From contig NZ_CP135438.1 of assembly GCF_032341995.1 (NCBI RefSeq), positions 124,001 to 188,000 on the forward strand: a stretch of DNA of 64,000 bases, read 5' to 3'. Below, in pieces: positions 55,520 to 63,701 of this stretch. The position numbers were made by a program, and so were the translations under genes. Source of the stretch: Domibacillus sp. DTU_2020_1001157_1_SI_ALB_TIR_016 (lineage in GTDB: Bacteria; Bacillota; Bacilli; Bacillales; Domibacillaceae). The notes under the pieces are model-generated. The model was not told the origin of the DNA. It saw only the letters and a program-made list of their open reading frames with translations, and did no database searches. How positions within the stretch are numbered: position 1 is the stretch's first letter; each line of letters starts with the position of its first letter.

Positions 55520-55612
55520 TTTGTATATAGAAGATATTGACGCTTTCAAACTAACTCTTTCCCTGTATATACAAGCATCTGTTTACGCTTTCATTTTATC
55601 TTGTATATACAG
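55520..55612 (-). promoter_or_regulatory. TreR-type operators and CcpA cre sites of treP
   Basis: CTGTATATACAAG (55563-55575), CTTGTATATACAG (55600-55612) and a weaker TTGTATATAG (55521-55530) resemble TreR operators. Minus-strand TGAAAGCGTAAACA (55580-55593) matches cre; TTGAAAGCGTCAA (55537-55549) is a second cre-like site. Trehalose induction and glucose repression are implied. Confidence 0.7.
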
Positions 55613-55751
55613 GGTTGTCAACAAGGATTTTTAAAATGATTTTCAAAAAATGAATGCTTATAAATAAGGATCCGGATATTTTTATACAGCCACTCACATC
55701 TTCAATATCTTTGCTTTTACATTGGCCGCATCGCTTAACTGGCGCGAATAG

Positions 55752-55816
55752 AAAAACACCTCCAAGTTGGTTTTTTAGGTAATTACATACCCGCTTCTCA
55801 ACTTAAAGGTGTTTTT
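55752..55816. terminator. Orphan inverted repeat AAAAACACCT...AGGTGTTTTT
   Basis: A 10-bp outer stem (55752-55761 with 55807-55816) plus an AAGTTG/CAACTT inner stem; TTATTTG follows on plus. No gene precedes it on the plus strand. The outer stem repeats the ACACCT/AGGTGT core of the sdh terminator at 41995. Confidence 0.4.
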
Positions 55817-55979
55817 ATTTGGCTCGCCCGGTGCCGTAAACTGATGTCTAATCCACAATCAGTGAAGTTTATATGTATGGACGAGCTGTTTAGTGAAATT
55901 TGAGTTCCTATGTTTTAAACGGTGAAATTCATATTTTATAAAAAGAAACAGAAGACCGTTCTGGGTTTCTCTGTTTTAT

Positions 55980-56087
55980 TCAATAAAAGCATCTATAGTT
56001 TATATTTTTTAACTCTCTCTCGATCACTCGGCTATTTGTTAAGAATGTCAGTCCTTTAGCTGCTTCCGCAACATCTTCAAATTTCAT
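55980..56087 (-). CDS. Possible small ORF or gene remnant
   Basis: 35 codons: MKFEDVAEAAKGLTFLTNSR and onwards, reading naturally with acidic and helical residues. No ribosome binding site is visible, so it may be the start of a decayed gene. Nothing else is seen in 55820-56300. Confidence 0.2.
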   Translation of the reverse strand: MKFEDVAEAAKGLTFLTNSRVIERELKNINYRCFY

Positions 56088-56318
56088 CTATAACTTATTT
56101 TTTAGTTAATAGCTATTCTTCAATAAGATCTTCAACGTTTGCTGATCATGACGACCTTATATACCGGTTTGTTAAAAATAGTTAACCCAACTAAGTAGAT
56201 AAATAACAGCATTGCATCATTCTTATCGTAATGGGATAAATTGATTGTTGGTTGACTTCTAGCTTTGTGTTTAAATGGAAAAGTCTTATTCAGTCAATCA
56301 GGAATTTTAGGAGGAAAC

Positions 56319-56918
56319 ATGAAGAAAATTATTGCCGCAACACTGCTTACCGTCTCTCTAATGCCATCTCTTGCCTCAGCAGCCACCACCTATACGGTTC
56401 AATCTGGAGATACAATGTGGAAGATTGCCAGTAAATATAAGGTTGGAACCTCAGAAATTATTACAGCAAATCCATCGGTAAAGAACCCAAACATGATTTA
56501 TCCGGGCCAAACGCTAAACATTCCGACGGTTTCCACAGCTGTAACAAATGCGGAAGCAGAAGTGATCCGTTTAGTTAATATTGAGCGTCAAAACGCAGGC
56601 CTTAAGCCGTTAACACAAAATTGGGAGCTTTCTCGTGTCGCTCGAATCAAATCTCAAGACATGATGAAAAATAATTATTTCGCCCATAATTCACCTACAT
56701 ATGGTACTCCATTTAACATGATGAAAAATTTCGGTATTACATATAAATCAGCAGGAGAAAATATCGCCAAGGGGCAGACAACGCCTGCAGCAGTCATGAA
56801 AGCTTGGATGAATTCTCCTGGTCATAGAGCAAACATCTTAAACAGTAACTTTACTCAAATTGGTGTAGGCTACGAGCCAAACGGAAATTACTGGACACAG
56901 CAATTTATCCAGAAATAA
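56319..56918 (+). CDS. Secreted LysM-CAP domain protein (SafA/YkwD-like)
   Basis: 199 residues. Signal peptide MKKIIAATLLTVSLMPSLAS then AA; LysM at about 25-69 (TYTVQSGDTMWKIASKYKVG, IYPGQTLNIP), then a CAP/SCP domain at about 80-199 with IVNIERQNAGLKPL-like start, YFAHNSPTYGTPF, GENIAKGQ and WMNSPGHRANIL. It should bind peptidoglycan or chitin and act outside the cell or in the spore coat. The frame begins at 56265, but ATG 56319 with TTTTAGGAGGAAAC upstream starts the signal peptide. Ends with a strong terminator. Confidence 0.92.
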   Translation: MKKIIAATLLTVSLMPSLASAATTYTVQSGDTMWKIASKYKVGTSEIITANPSVKNPNMIYPGQTLNIPTVSTAVTNAEAEVIRLVNIERQNAGLKPLTQNWELSRVARIKSQDMMKNNYFAHNSPTYGTPFNMMKNFGITYKSAGENIAKGQTTPAAVMKAWMNSPGHRANILNSNFTQIGVGYEPNGNYWTQQFIQK

Positions 56919-56922
56919 GGGG

Positions 56923-56953
56923 AAAAGGGCAAGCTAATTAGCTTGCCCTTTTT
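56923..56953 (+). terminator. Terminator of the LysM-CAP gene
   Basis: AAAAGGGCAAGCTAATTAGC then TTGCCCTTTTT: perfect stem directly after the stop. Confidence 0.9.
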
Positions 56954-57074
56954 GTCTTTATATTGAAAAATACTTGTTCTGTCGGTGTGTATCAATCAAA
57001 TTTTACGCATATTTTAAAACAAAGACAGAAAAAAGAGCGGTTCAACAAGCCCACTCTCTTCCCTACTAAGATGT

Positions 57075-57702
57075 TTAGGATTTTGCGAATACCATCGCCG
57101 TTTTTTTATTGTACAGGTGCATTCTATAAACCATTAAAGCAAATTGACCTCTTGTTAAAGGCTCAGTTGTACCAAATCGGTTGTTCGATTTTCCTTTAAT
57201 GATACCACGTTCTACAAGGGAGTTTACAGGCTGTACATAGCGGCCTGTTAAATCTGTGAATTTGGTTGATGTGCTATTTTCAGAAGTGCCTTCAAGCAAC
57301 TCCATTTCAAACGCGTTCATAAAGATAATAGCTGTTTCGCCTCGCGTTATGTTGTCCACAGCTCCCAAGTATACATCTGACTTACCATTTACAATTCCAG
57401 CATGTTTAAGAGCAGCCACGGCTTGAGCTGCACGAGCCAGCACATCTTTAAAATTCGTCTCAGGGGCATTCTGGAGATCAAGTTCCAAGTATTTGGCTAT
57501 CATAATAGTAGCATCCACTCTTTTAATTGGCATCTCTACTCCGAATACCTCGGATTAACCATCAGAGATATAATTATCCATAAGGAAATCTACAGCCTCT
57601 TCGTAAATTGTCCCCTTAGTGTGCGGACGCTGGTGAAATGGACGACGTGAAAATGGCTCCTGCTACTAGTGATGCAGCTAAAACATGTAACGGCTTTTTC
57701 AT
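57075..57702 (-). pseudogene. S-layer-homology (SLH) surface protein, frameshifted
   Basis: ATG 57702 behind AAGGAGAAAGGCATA opens a clear signal peptide MKKPLHVLAASLVAGAIFTS (then SISPASAH), which then hits TAA. One frame over, TKGTIYEEAVDFLMDNYISD continues, hits TAA at 57555-57557, and resumes as SEVFGVEMPIKRVDATIMIA through three SLH repeats (RGETAIIFMNAFEM; RGQFALMVYRMHLY). Deletion of one CA unit in a CACAC run and one nonsense codon explain the breaks. Full length would be about 205 residues, three SLH modules after a signal peptide. The C-terminal 152 residues alone could still be translated from ATG 57533. Confidence 0.75.
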
Positions 57703-57879
57703 TATGCCTTTCTCCTTATATCAGCTTTGATTCTACAACCTAGTACAATAAAACAATAAATGGATGAACATACAAAAAAAGTATTACTTTCTGTTTTGCT
57801 CTTAGGCTCAATATTCTCACTTTTTCCTTTGCTGCTTTTCAATTGGTATAATAAAAGCAAAAACTAAGGAGTTTTATAA

Positions 57880-58374
57880 GTGAATCATTCAGCTTTGTAC
57901 CTGGTAACGGATCCAGCAGTTAAACAAACGAATCCGGACCAACATGTGTTTATGGAATTTGAGCGGCTTTACTATGTAACGAATCCCATTAATCGCCATG
58001 TCAACTTAATTGGAGAAAAAGCCCTTCGAGAACCTTCTGATGAGCTGAATTTCATTTTCGGTGTTCCAACTATGAAAGATGTCGCGAAACTGGTAAAGCA
58101 TGATCGTGTGTTTCGTCAGGCTGTAATGGAAGTGTATGATGAAATAGACAGCGAAGATGAGATAAGGATAGATATGGTTGTTCGCTTGGTTTGTCTTGAC
58201 GAGCTGCTAGGATTCTTGGACGGGGCTTTTAAATTGTTTTCCTATATAGGTGATGTATCCGAGCGGTTCACTACCCCCTACCCTAAGCAGATTCTCATAC
58301 AAGAAGGCCCTTATCAGTGGGATGATGAGGGCTGCTGTTATAAAGAAGTCTTGCCTAGTACAACAATAGACTGA
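57880..58374 (+). CDS. Hypothetical protein, GTG start
   Basis: 164 residues from GTG 57880 behind AAGGAGTTTTATAA. Mixed alpha/beta character, acidic (EVYDEIDSEDEIRIDMVVRL) and without signal peptide or membrane segment; CLDELLGFLDGAFKLF is a hydrophobic helix. I do not recognise the family. Good ribosome binding site and codon use make it a real gene. Confidence 0.6.
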   Translation: MNHSALYLVTDPAVKQTNPDQHVFMEFERLYYVTNPINRHVNLIGEKALREPSDELNFIFGVPTMKDVAKLVKHDRVFRQAVMEVYDEIDSEDEIRIDMVVRLVCLDELLGFLDGAFKLFSYIGDVSERFTTPYPKQILIQEGPYQWDDEGCCYKEVLPSTTID

Positions 58375-58886
58375 GCTCTTCTGTTTGGTTTTGCAACGAC
58401 AACAAAAAAGAGCGGCTTCTATTTAAGACTGCCGCTCCCCTATTTATTAAAATGCAGACATAAGAGATGTAACCATCACGAACAAGTTAACGCATGAAGC
58501 CATCGTTACCAGGCGAAGAATCCCTTGCTATTTCCTCCCACAGCTGCTCTGCCTCTTCCATTTTCCCCAGATCGATTCAATCACTTATCCTAGAACACAT
58601 GCAAATAAATAAGCCAGGGTGATAGCAGCAGGCCTATAAATAACATTTTTGTCACTGTAGTACACCCTCTTCACAACATCTTTATCGCTTCTCTTTCAAA
58701 AAGTCAGCGCTTACAAAGAAAAACAAAGTATATATGATTAATCTTAAATAAAGTCTACTGCAGCCATCTAGCACATTTGAGCGTAATTCCATATGCTATC
58801 CAAATTCCTGGTATGCTTTGTTTCCCTGACTAAAAATGGGATGAAGCATGTTAAGGCCTGTAATTTGTCTATTCTTAGAAGACCCT
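58375..58886. other. Gap with fragments and a minus-strand terminator
   Basis: GAGCGGC (58410-58416) pairs with GCCGCTC (58431-58437), followed by TTTTTTGTTG on minus: a terminator of minus-strand transcripts. Minus-strand remnants KMEEAEQLWEEIARDSSPGN (TPR-like) and IYRPAAITLAYLFACVLG appear without starts. Confidence 0.3.
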
Positions 58887-59123
58887 TTATGGTCTTTCAT
58901 TAACCGTTTGAATTATTTTTTTAACTAATGCATTTACATTCTTTGCTTCAATTGTCGTTAACTGAATTCGGCAGAATGGAGTCACCCGACATTCTAAACA
59001 TCGTTTAAAACAACCAACTACTATGGGTTCTACTATACCTTGATAATCACGTTGCAAAATGTTTATCACTTTTCCAGCTTCGGTTGCTTCAATATTGCGC
59101 TTACAAAACTTAGCCACCCGCAT
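58887..59123 (-). CDS. DUF1450 (YuzB-like) small protein
   Basis: 78 residues. VAKFCKRNIEATEAGKVINI, then a CFKRCLECRVTPFCRI cysteine cluster resembling the YuzB/DUF1450 pattern (C-x3-C-x2-C-x5-C), which may bind a metal or an iron-sulfur cluster. GGAAGGACGTTAAAGA precedes the ATG. Function unknown. Confidence 0.75.
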   Translation of the reverse strand: MRVAKFCKRNIEATEAGKVINILQRDYQGIVEPIVVGCFKRCLECRVTPFCRIQLTTIEAKNVNALVKKIIQTVNERP

Positions 59124-59170
59124 TCTTTAACGTCCTTCCATAATATGCAACCAAATATTAGCTTTACTTA

Positions 59171-60136
59171 TCACTGATCGTAATGAGTAAATTGAATGTC
59201 TAAAGTACGTAGATACGTTTGAAGCCCCGCATCCTGAATCGGTATAATGTATGCGGCCTCTCCAGACTCATTGTGATGGGAATGCCACAACCCAGGAGGT
59301 GTAACGAAAGCTTTTCCTGTCACCCAATCGATGCGAACAGGATCAATGATTTTCTGAGAATCTGGGTCTATCTGATCTCCAACCAATGTGTACGTACCAG
59401 GTGCTGCATAAGCAACAAAATCAAGAGCAACTGATTTATGGCTGTGAGGAGCTTGATTAGATCCTACTGGAACAATCCCAAACATTGCCCATAATACATG
59501 CGTAATGGTTAATGTTTGATCGAATTTTTGGTTATTTAGCAAGATAGAGATACGGTTTTTTAAATGGGCATCGGGTGCATTTGCTACTTCATCCAAATAT
59601 GCTTTAGCTTGCTCTGCCGTATAAAGTGTTGGTGTAAAACGGGCTTCTGTTGCTTTTACACCTAGATAATCTAAAAGAGGAGTATCTAAAATGTAGTAGA
59701 TCGTTGTATCTTCCGCTGCAGTATGAATGCTGAGTGATCCTGATGGAAGTGTTAAAAAATCTCCTTTTTTCCAATTGATCACCTGGCCATTTGTTTCGGT
59801 ACTGCCAGCACCAGAGATAATGTAATATAATTCACTCGTTGCATTTGGCTCTGTTTTAATCAAATCTCCTGCTTTTATGCGTATGAAGTGTGCAAGAAGA
59901 GAAGGGCTGGTTGCTGGATAGTCTGTTCCTAATTCTTCACTTAAATCCAGCGTTTCAATTCGGGTTTCTCCAGAATTGTATAACTCCGGTTCGAATTCTT
60001 TAGCGGGAATCGGGCTAATAATTCCGCTGCCGATTGGATCAGCAGCATTCGTGTACTCGTAAAAGCGGGCATCTCCAGTCCAGTTCTCTTTTACCTTCCC
60101 AACAGATAATTGACCTGGCTTTGCATTTGTAGTCAT
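59171..60136 (-). CDS. Bicupin protein (gentisate/quercetin dioxygenase-like)
   Basis: 321 residues, two cupin domains. The N-terminal one (about 55-140: GDLIKTEPNATSELYYIISG, WKKGDFLTLPSG) has lost the usual metal-binding histidines. The C-terminal one (about 205-300: APHSHKSVALDFVAY, WHSHHNESGE) keeps candidate histidines. It resembles gentisate 1,2-dioxygenase-like bicupins. ATG 60136 with AGGAGG 7 bases upstream is chosen over 60154. Divergent from a LysR gene, probably its regulator. Confidence 0.75.
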   Translation of the reverse strand: MTTNAKPGQLSVGKVKENWTGDARFYEYTNAADPIGSGIISPIPAKEFEPELYNSGETRIETLDLSEELGTDYPATSPSLLAHFIRIKAGDLIKTEPNATSELYYIISGAGSTETNGQVINWKKGDFLTLPSGSLSIHTAAEDTTIYYILDTPLLDYLGVKATEARFTPTLYTAEQAKAYLDEVANAPDAHLKNRISILLNNQKFDQTLTITHVLWAMFGIVPVGSNQAPHSHKSVALDFVAYAAPGTYTLVGDQIDPDSQKIIDPVRIDWVTGKAFVTPPGLWHSHHNESGEAAYIIPIQDAGLQTYLRTLDIQFTHYDQ

Positions 60137-60256
60137 GTGTAAGCCTCCTGTCATAATTTATACAGTTAGTTTATCTTGTGAAGAGATGCGAGTAAATTAT
60201 ATAATTTATATAACTATTATATGTTTTTTAAATAACTGAATATCAGGTGACGGAAA

Positions 60257-61120
60257 ATGGAACTTAGACAGCTGGAATACTTTATGGCTGTAGCTGAAGA
60301 ACTTAATTTTAGCCGTGCGGCGAAACGTCTTCGAATTACACAGCCCCCATTAAGCTTACAAATTCGGAATTTAGAGAAAGAGTTAGAAGTCATTCTTTTT
60401 TACCGTAATAATCGGCATGTGGAATTAACGGAAGCAGGAAAAGCATTTTATAAGGATATTTCGAAACTATTCGATCATCTTCAGTGTGCTGTTGAGAATG
60501 CTCAACGCAGCCACGAAGGAAAGCTTGGAAACCTTCGAGTAGGTTTTGTTGGTTCAGCGACCTATGATATTCTTCCTTCTGTTCTGAGAGAATTTCGTTG
60601 TCTATTTCCGGACGTTCAAGTACACCTTCATGAACTATCGACCCCGCTGCAAGTGGAAGCATTACGTCAAAACGAAATTGATATAGGCGTTTTAAGACCA
60701 CCTGTGCTGGATCATTCTTTATGTACTGAAATTGTGTCCATTGCTCCTTGTGTATTAGCTGTTCCAAAACAGCATCCATTACTAAAAAAACAAAACATTT
60801 CCCTTGCCGATCTTAAACCTTATCCATTTGTTATGTTATCGCCAAAAACGTGGGCAGGTCTGTATAATGAAATTTTGGGTTTATGTAATCCTATTATTCA
60901 ACAAGAAGCTCTCGAGTTCCAAACCGTTATTGGATTGGTTGCCGCTGGAATGGGAATAGCAGTGGTCCCTCAATCAGCTACAAATCTTCATACCCAAGAA
61001 GTAGTCTACAAAGATATAAACAATCAGTTACCCCTTGCTTCCATGGGGGTTTCTTATCGACGGAACGATCAGTCTCCTCTCGTTAAAGCTTTTGTCAAGA
61101 TAGCACAAGAAAAGGGCTAA
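60257..61120 (+). CDS. LysR-family regulator (CatR/BenM-like)
   Basis: 287 residues. The helix-turn-helix reads LNFSRAAKRLRITQPPLSLQ then IRNLEKELEVILFYRNNRHV. The substrate-binding domain follows with LRVGFVGSATYDILPSVLRE, typical of the CatR/BenM/AlsR branch that senses aromatic or small acids. Divergent from the bicupin gene; ATTATATAATTTATATAA-type sequence near 60197-60215 is a possible binding site. Confidence 0.9.
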   Translation: MELRQLEYFMAVAEELNFSRAAKRLRITQPPLSLQIRNLEKELEVILFYRNNRHVELTEAGKAFYKDISKLFDHLQCAVENAQRSHEGKLGNLRVGFVGSATYDILPSVLREFRCLFPDVQVHLHELSTPLQVEALRQNEIDIGVLRPPVLDHSLCTEIVSIAPCVLAVPKQHPLLKKQNISLADLKPYPFVMLSPKTWAGLYNEILGLCNPIIQQEALEFQTVIGLVAAGMGIAVVPQSATNLHTQEVVYKDINNQLPLASMGVSYRRNDQSPLVKAFVKIAQEKG

Positions 61121-61137
61121 TATAAAATCAGTTTGTA

Positions 61138-61182
61138 GTGAACCTCTCCACCTAAATCAAAGATTTTGATGGAGAGGTTCAC
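61138..61182. terminator. Hairpin after the LysR gene
   Basis: GTGAACCTCTCCA pairs with TGGAGAGGTTCAC over 13 bp; an ATC/GAT pairing sits in the loop. No clear T-run. Confidence 0.6.
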
Positions 61183-61242
61183 CCGGCCCGAGCTAGTTTA
61201 AAGACCATTTTTTTACTGCCGCACTAACTTATTTCTATAATA

Positions 61243-61265
61243 AAAAGAGCCGCCCGTAGGCAGCT
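61243..61265 (-). terminator. Terminator of the DRE-TIM gene
   Basis: On minus AGCTGCC-TACG-GGCGGCT then CTTTTTATT, 40 bases after the stop at 61303. Confidence 0.65.
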
Positions 61266-61302
61266 ATAAAATAGCGATTATGAATACAATTAACTCTCCA
61301 AT

Positions 61303-62262
61303 CTACTTCGTAACTGTGGCAAAAGTAGCTTCAGGTCTCGCTACCTTTTCATAGAAATCTACAAATCTATCCCGGTCTGCACTATCCCGGTAAGCCATAG
61401 CGACACGCGGATGTTCATTGAGCACACCAGATATCATATAAGGAATAATGTAGCCCCATTCCCATTTTTGACGCATATCCAGCATGTACTTTTCAATGAT
61501 GCTAAGGACTGGTTTAAGCTCATAGCTCGGTTTTGGAATATAGCTAATGAGAAGCTCTGTGTTGCAATTGCCAGCTGCACGCCCCATTCCGTAAACAGAT
61601 GAATCAAGAAACGCAACCCCATTTTGAAACGCAGTTAATGTATTGGCAAATGCCAGCTGCATGTTGTTATGCGTGTGGACGCCAAGCTGTTTGTTGGGAA
61701 TCATGGATTGAAACTTGTTCACCTGATGCTCGATATCTGCCGGTTCCAAACTGCCAAAGGAATCTACAATATACACAACATCTACCGGACTTTCTTTCAC
61801 CATTTCAAATGCTTCAATAAGTTGATGTTCAGGTGCACTTGATAAAGCCATAATGTTGAGCGAAGTCTCATAACCTAAATCATGAAACATTTGTACAAGC
61901 TCTAAGCCTTTATTTACTTCACGGATATAACATGCCACCCGAATCATATCCAAAACACTTTGCTCCCGCGGCAGAATGTCGCTTGGATCTACTCGGCCAA
62001 TATCCACCAAAGCAGACAGTTTTGTAAACTTTTTCTCAGGAATAATTTCTTTCAGGAAATTATCATCAAGAAATCTCCATGGGTTAGGCTCAGATACATT
62101 CAGAAGTTTAGCAGAGTTTTTATATCCGATTTCCATATACTCAACACCTGCCGCACTTAAACCGTTATACAAGTCCTGAACAAATTCAACACTGAAATCC
62201 CAATTGTTGACCAAGCCCCCATCACGAATAGTACAATCTAAAATTTTGCTGTGATCATTCAT
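61303..62262 (-). CDS. DRE-TIM metallolyase (HMGL-like), aldolase-type
   Basis: 319-residue TIM-barrel of the HMG-CoA lyase/citramalate synthase/4-hydroxy-2-oxovalerate aldolase superfamily. The DRE motif appears as LDCTIRDGGLVNNWDF near residues 8-23, metal histidines are in GVHTHNNMQLAF near 196-207, and GMGRAAGNCNTELL closes the active site. It is shorter than LeuA/CimA and lacks the regulatory domain, closest to the 'aldolase catalytic domain' proteins found near aromatic or surface-sugar genes. AAGGAGAAGTTGATATT precedes the ATG. The substrate is uncertain; possibly an oxo-acid aldol reaction. Confidence 0.8.
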   Translation of the reverse strand: MNDHSKILDCTIRDGGLVNNWDFSVEFVQDLYNGLSAAGVEYMEIGYKNSAKLLNVSEPNPWRFLDDNFLKEIIPEKKFTKLSALVDIGRVDPSDILPREQSVLDMIRVACYIREVNKGLELVQMFHDLGYETSLNIMALSSAPEHQLIEAFEMVKESPVDVVYIVDSFGSLEPADIEHQVNKFQSMIPNKQLGVHTHNNMQLAFANTLTAFQNGVAFLDSSVYGMGRAAGNCNTELLISYIPKPSYELKPVLSIIEKYMLDMRQKWEWGYIIPYMISGVLNEHPRVAMAYRDSADRDRFVDFYEKVARPEATFATVTK

Positions 62263-62355
62263 AATATCAACTTCTCCTTTTGTTTGTGCTTGTGAGTCAC
62301 CCTATTGTTTTAAACATGTATGTTTTGTATTGTAATTCTTTAAAAAGCATTAACT

Positions 62356-63258
62356 TCAGGTTTTCAAATGTTGAATATTCAAAGCTGGACTTGAACTAAG
62401 TGCCTTTTTGCCTTCGGGAACCGGAAAAAATGGAGTAAATCCTTCACCAAATACCTCAGTTGCCTCGCACAAGATGATAAAAGCATGAGGATCAATTTCC
62501 TGTACAGCAGATCTTAAGTCTTTTACTTTTGATTGCTCAAGGACAATCATCATAATGACTCGTTCACTACCGCTATAACCCCCTGCCCCTGATACTTTCG
62601 TTAAACCCCTGCCTAATTTATGTAGAACCCAATTGGCTATCCTTTTTTCAAAATTTTCAGAAGATATAACATAGACTATATTTGACTTCGTGTTTTTCCC
62701 TTGAATAATGTCCATTGTCTTTCGAGTTACAAACGCTCCAGCCAGAGCATACAATGCTTTTTCGGGAGAAAAAATAATCCCTCCTGCTATCATAACGGCT
62801 GCATCCATATACATAATCGAAGTACTATGTTTAACATTCTTTATTTTATGTAGAATTTGAGCAATTAACGTAAAACCCCCGGTATTCCCACCTGCTCGAA
62901 AAACCAGCCCCAAGCCGGCCCCTACCCCCAGACCGCCGCAGATAGAAGCCAATAGAGGATCGTTCGTAAGCGGGGGCAAATCGTTTGTAAGGTAAACAAA
63001 AAACGGAATTAGCAGAGATCCAATCACCGATTTTAAAATAGAATGCACGCCTAAAAAGTAACAACAAACAACTAATAAAAACAAGGTGGTTATCCATAAA
63101 ATGATGGCTGAAGGAGCGTTGAATATAGAACTAAGAACAAGAGAGGCTCCTGTTAAACCTCCAGAAGCTATTTGATTTGGCCCCTGCAGGAGTGTGAAAG
63201 ATAAGGCAATAATAAACGTGCCTGCTAACATAGAGGTATAGTGCTTTACTTGATTCAT
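62356..63258 (-). CDS. YitT-family membrane protein (DUF2179 C-terminus)
   Basis: 300 residues. Five to six transmembrane helices (SMLAGTFIIALSFTLL; IILWITTLFLLVVCCYFLGV; GGLGVGAGLGLVFRAGGNTG) and a C-terminal soluble DUF2179 domain with VIMMIVLEQSKVKDLRSAVQ near 225-245. GGNTGGFTLIAQIL is the family signature. AAGGAAGGAGCTGCATT precedes the ATG. Role unknown; widespread in Firmicutes. Confidence 0.9.
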   Translation of the reverse strand: MNQVKHYTSMLAGTFIIALSFTLLQGPNQIASGGLTGASLVLSSIFNAPSAIILWITTLFLLVVCCYFLGVHSILKSVIGSLLIPFFVYLTNDLPPLTNDPLLASICGGLGVGAGLGLVFRAGGNTGGFTLIAQILHKIKNVKHSTSIMYMDAAVMIAGGIIFSPEKALYALAGAFVTRKTMDIIQGKNTKSNIVYVISSENFEKRIANWVLHKLGRGLTKVSGAGGYSGSERVIMMIVLEQSKVKDLRSAVQEIDPHAFIILCEATEVFGEGFTPFFPVPEGKKALSSSPALNIQHLKT

Positions 63259-63701
63259 AATGCAGCTCCTTCCTTTTAAGAGATTATATTTTTAAAATGA
63301 TTTTCACGCAAAGACTCCAATCAACGCTTTGCTGTTTTCTCGCTTTTACGCTTTTACTCACTAAATTGCAAAAGTTTATTAATAAAAAAATAGAAAAGAT
63401 ACAAAAATATCTCCAAAAACATGCATGCTTTATTGCGTTAAAATCATGATGCTGTAAAGAGTATTCGCGTTAAAACAAGCGTTTGCTTGATACATTTTTA
63501 TGTATTATGATTTGAACCATTACCACCTGTAAAGACGAAAAATTCTAACAAATTGACAGGCCAGAAAGAAACAGGAGTTGAGCGAAAGACCTGGTCTCCT
63601 TCTAAGTTTCATTAATAAAACCGGAAACAATTTACACGTCCTCAAGCAGGAACTAAAAAGAAAATCTGCGACAATCAAAAATTTGAAAGGAAAGTGAAGT
63701 A
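63259..63701 (+). promoter_or_regulatory. Upstream region of the phenylalanine/leucine dehydrogenase gene
   Basis: 443 bases without an open frame. TTGATA and TATGAT (about 63488-63512, 17-18 base gap) near CTTGATACATTTTTATG form a possible promoter, 190 bases from the start. Confidence 0.35.

Noticed and set aside
58450..58650. Rap-Phr-like pair (TPR fragment followed by a short peptide frame)
   Set aside because: Only one weak TPR-like helix and no full Rap protein or exported Phr signal can be read.
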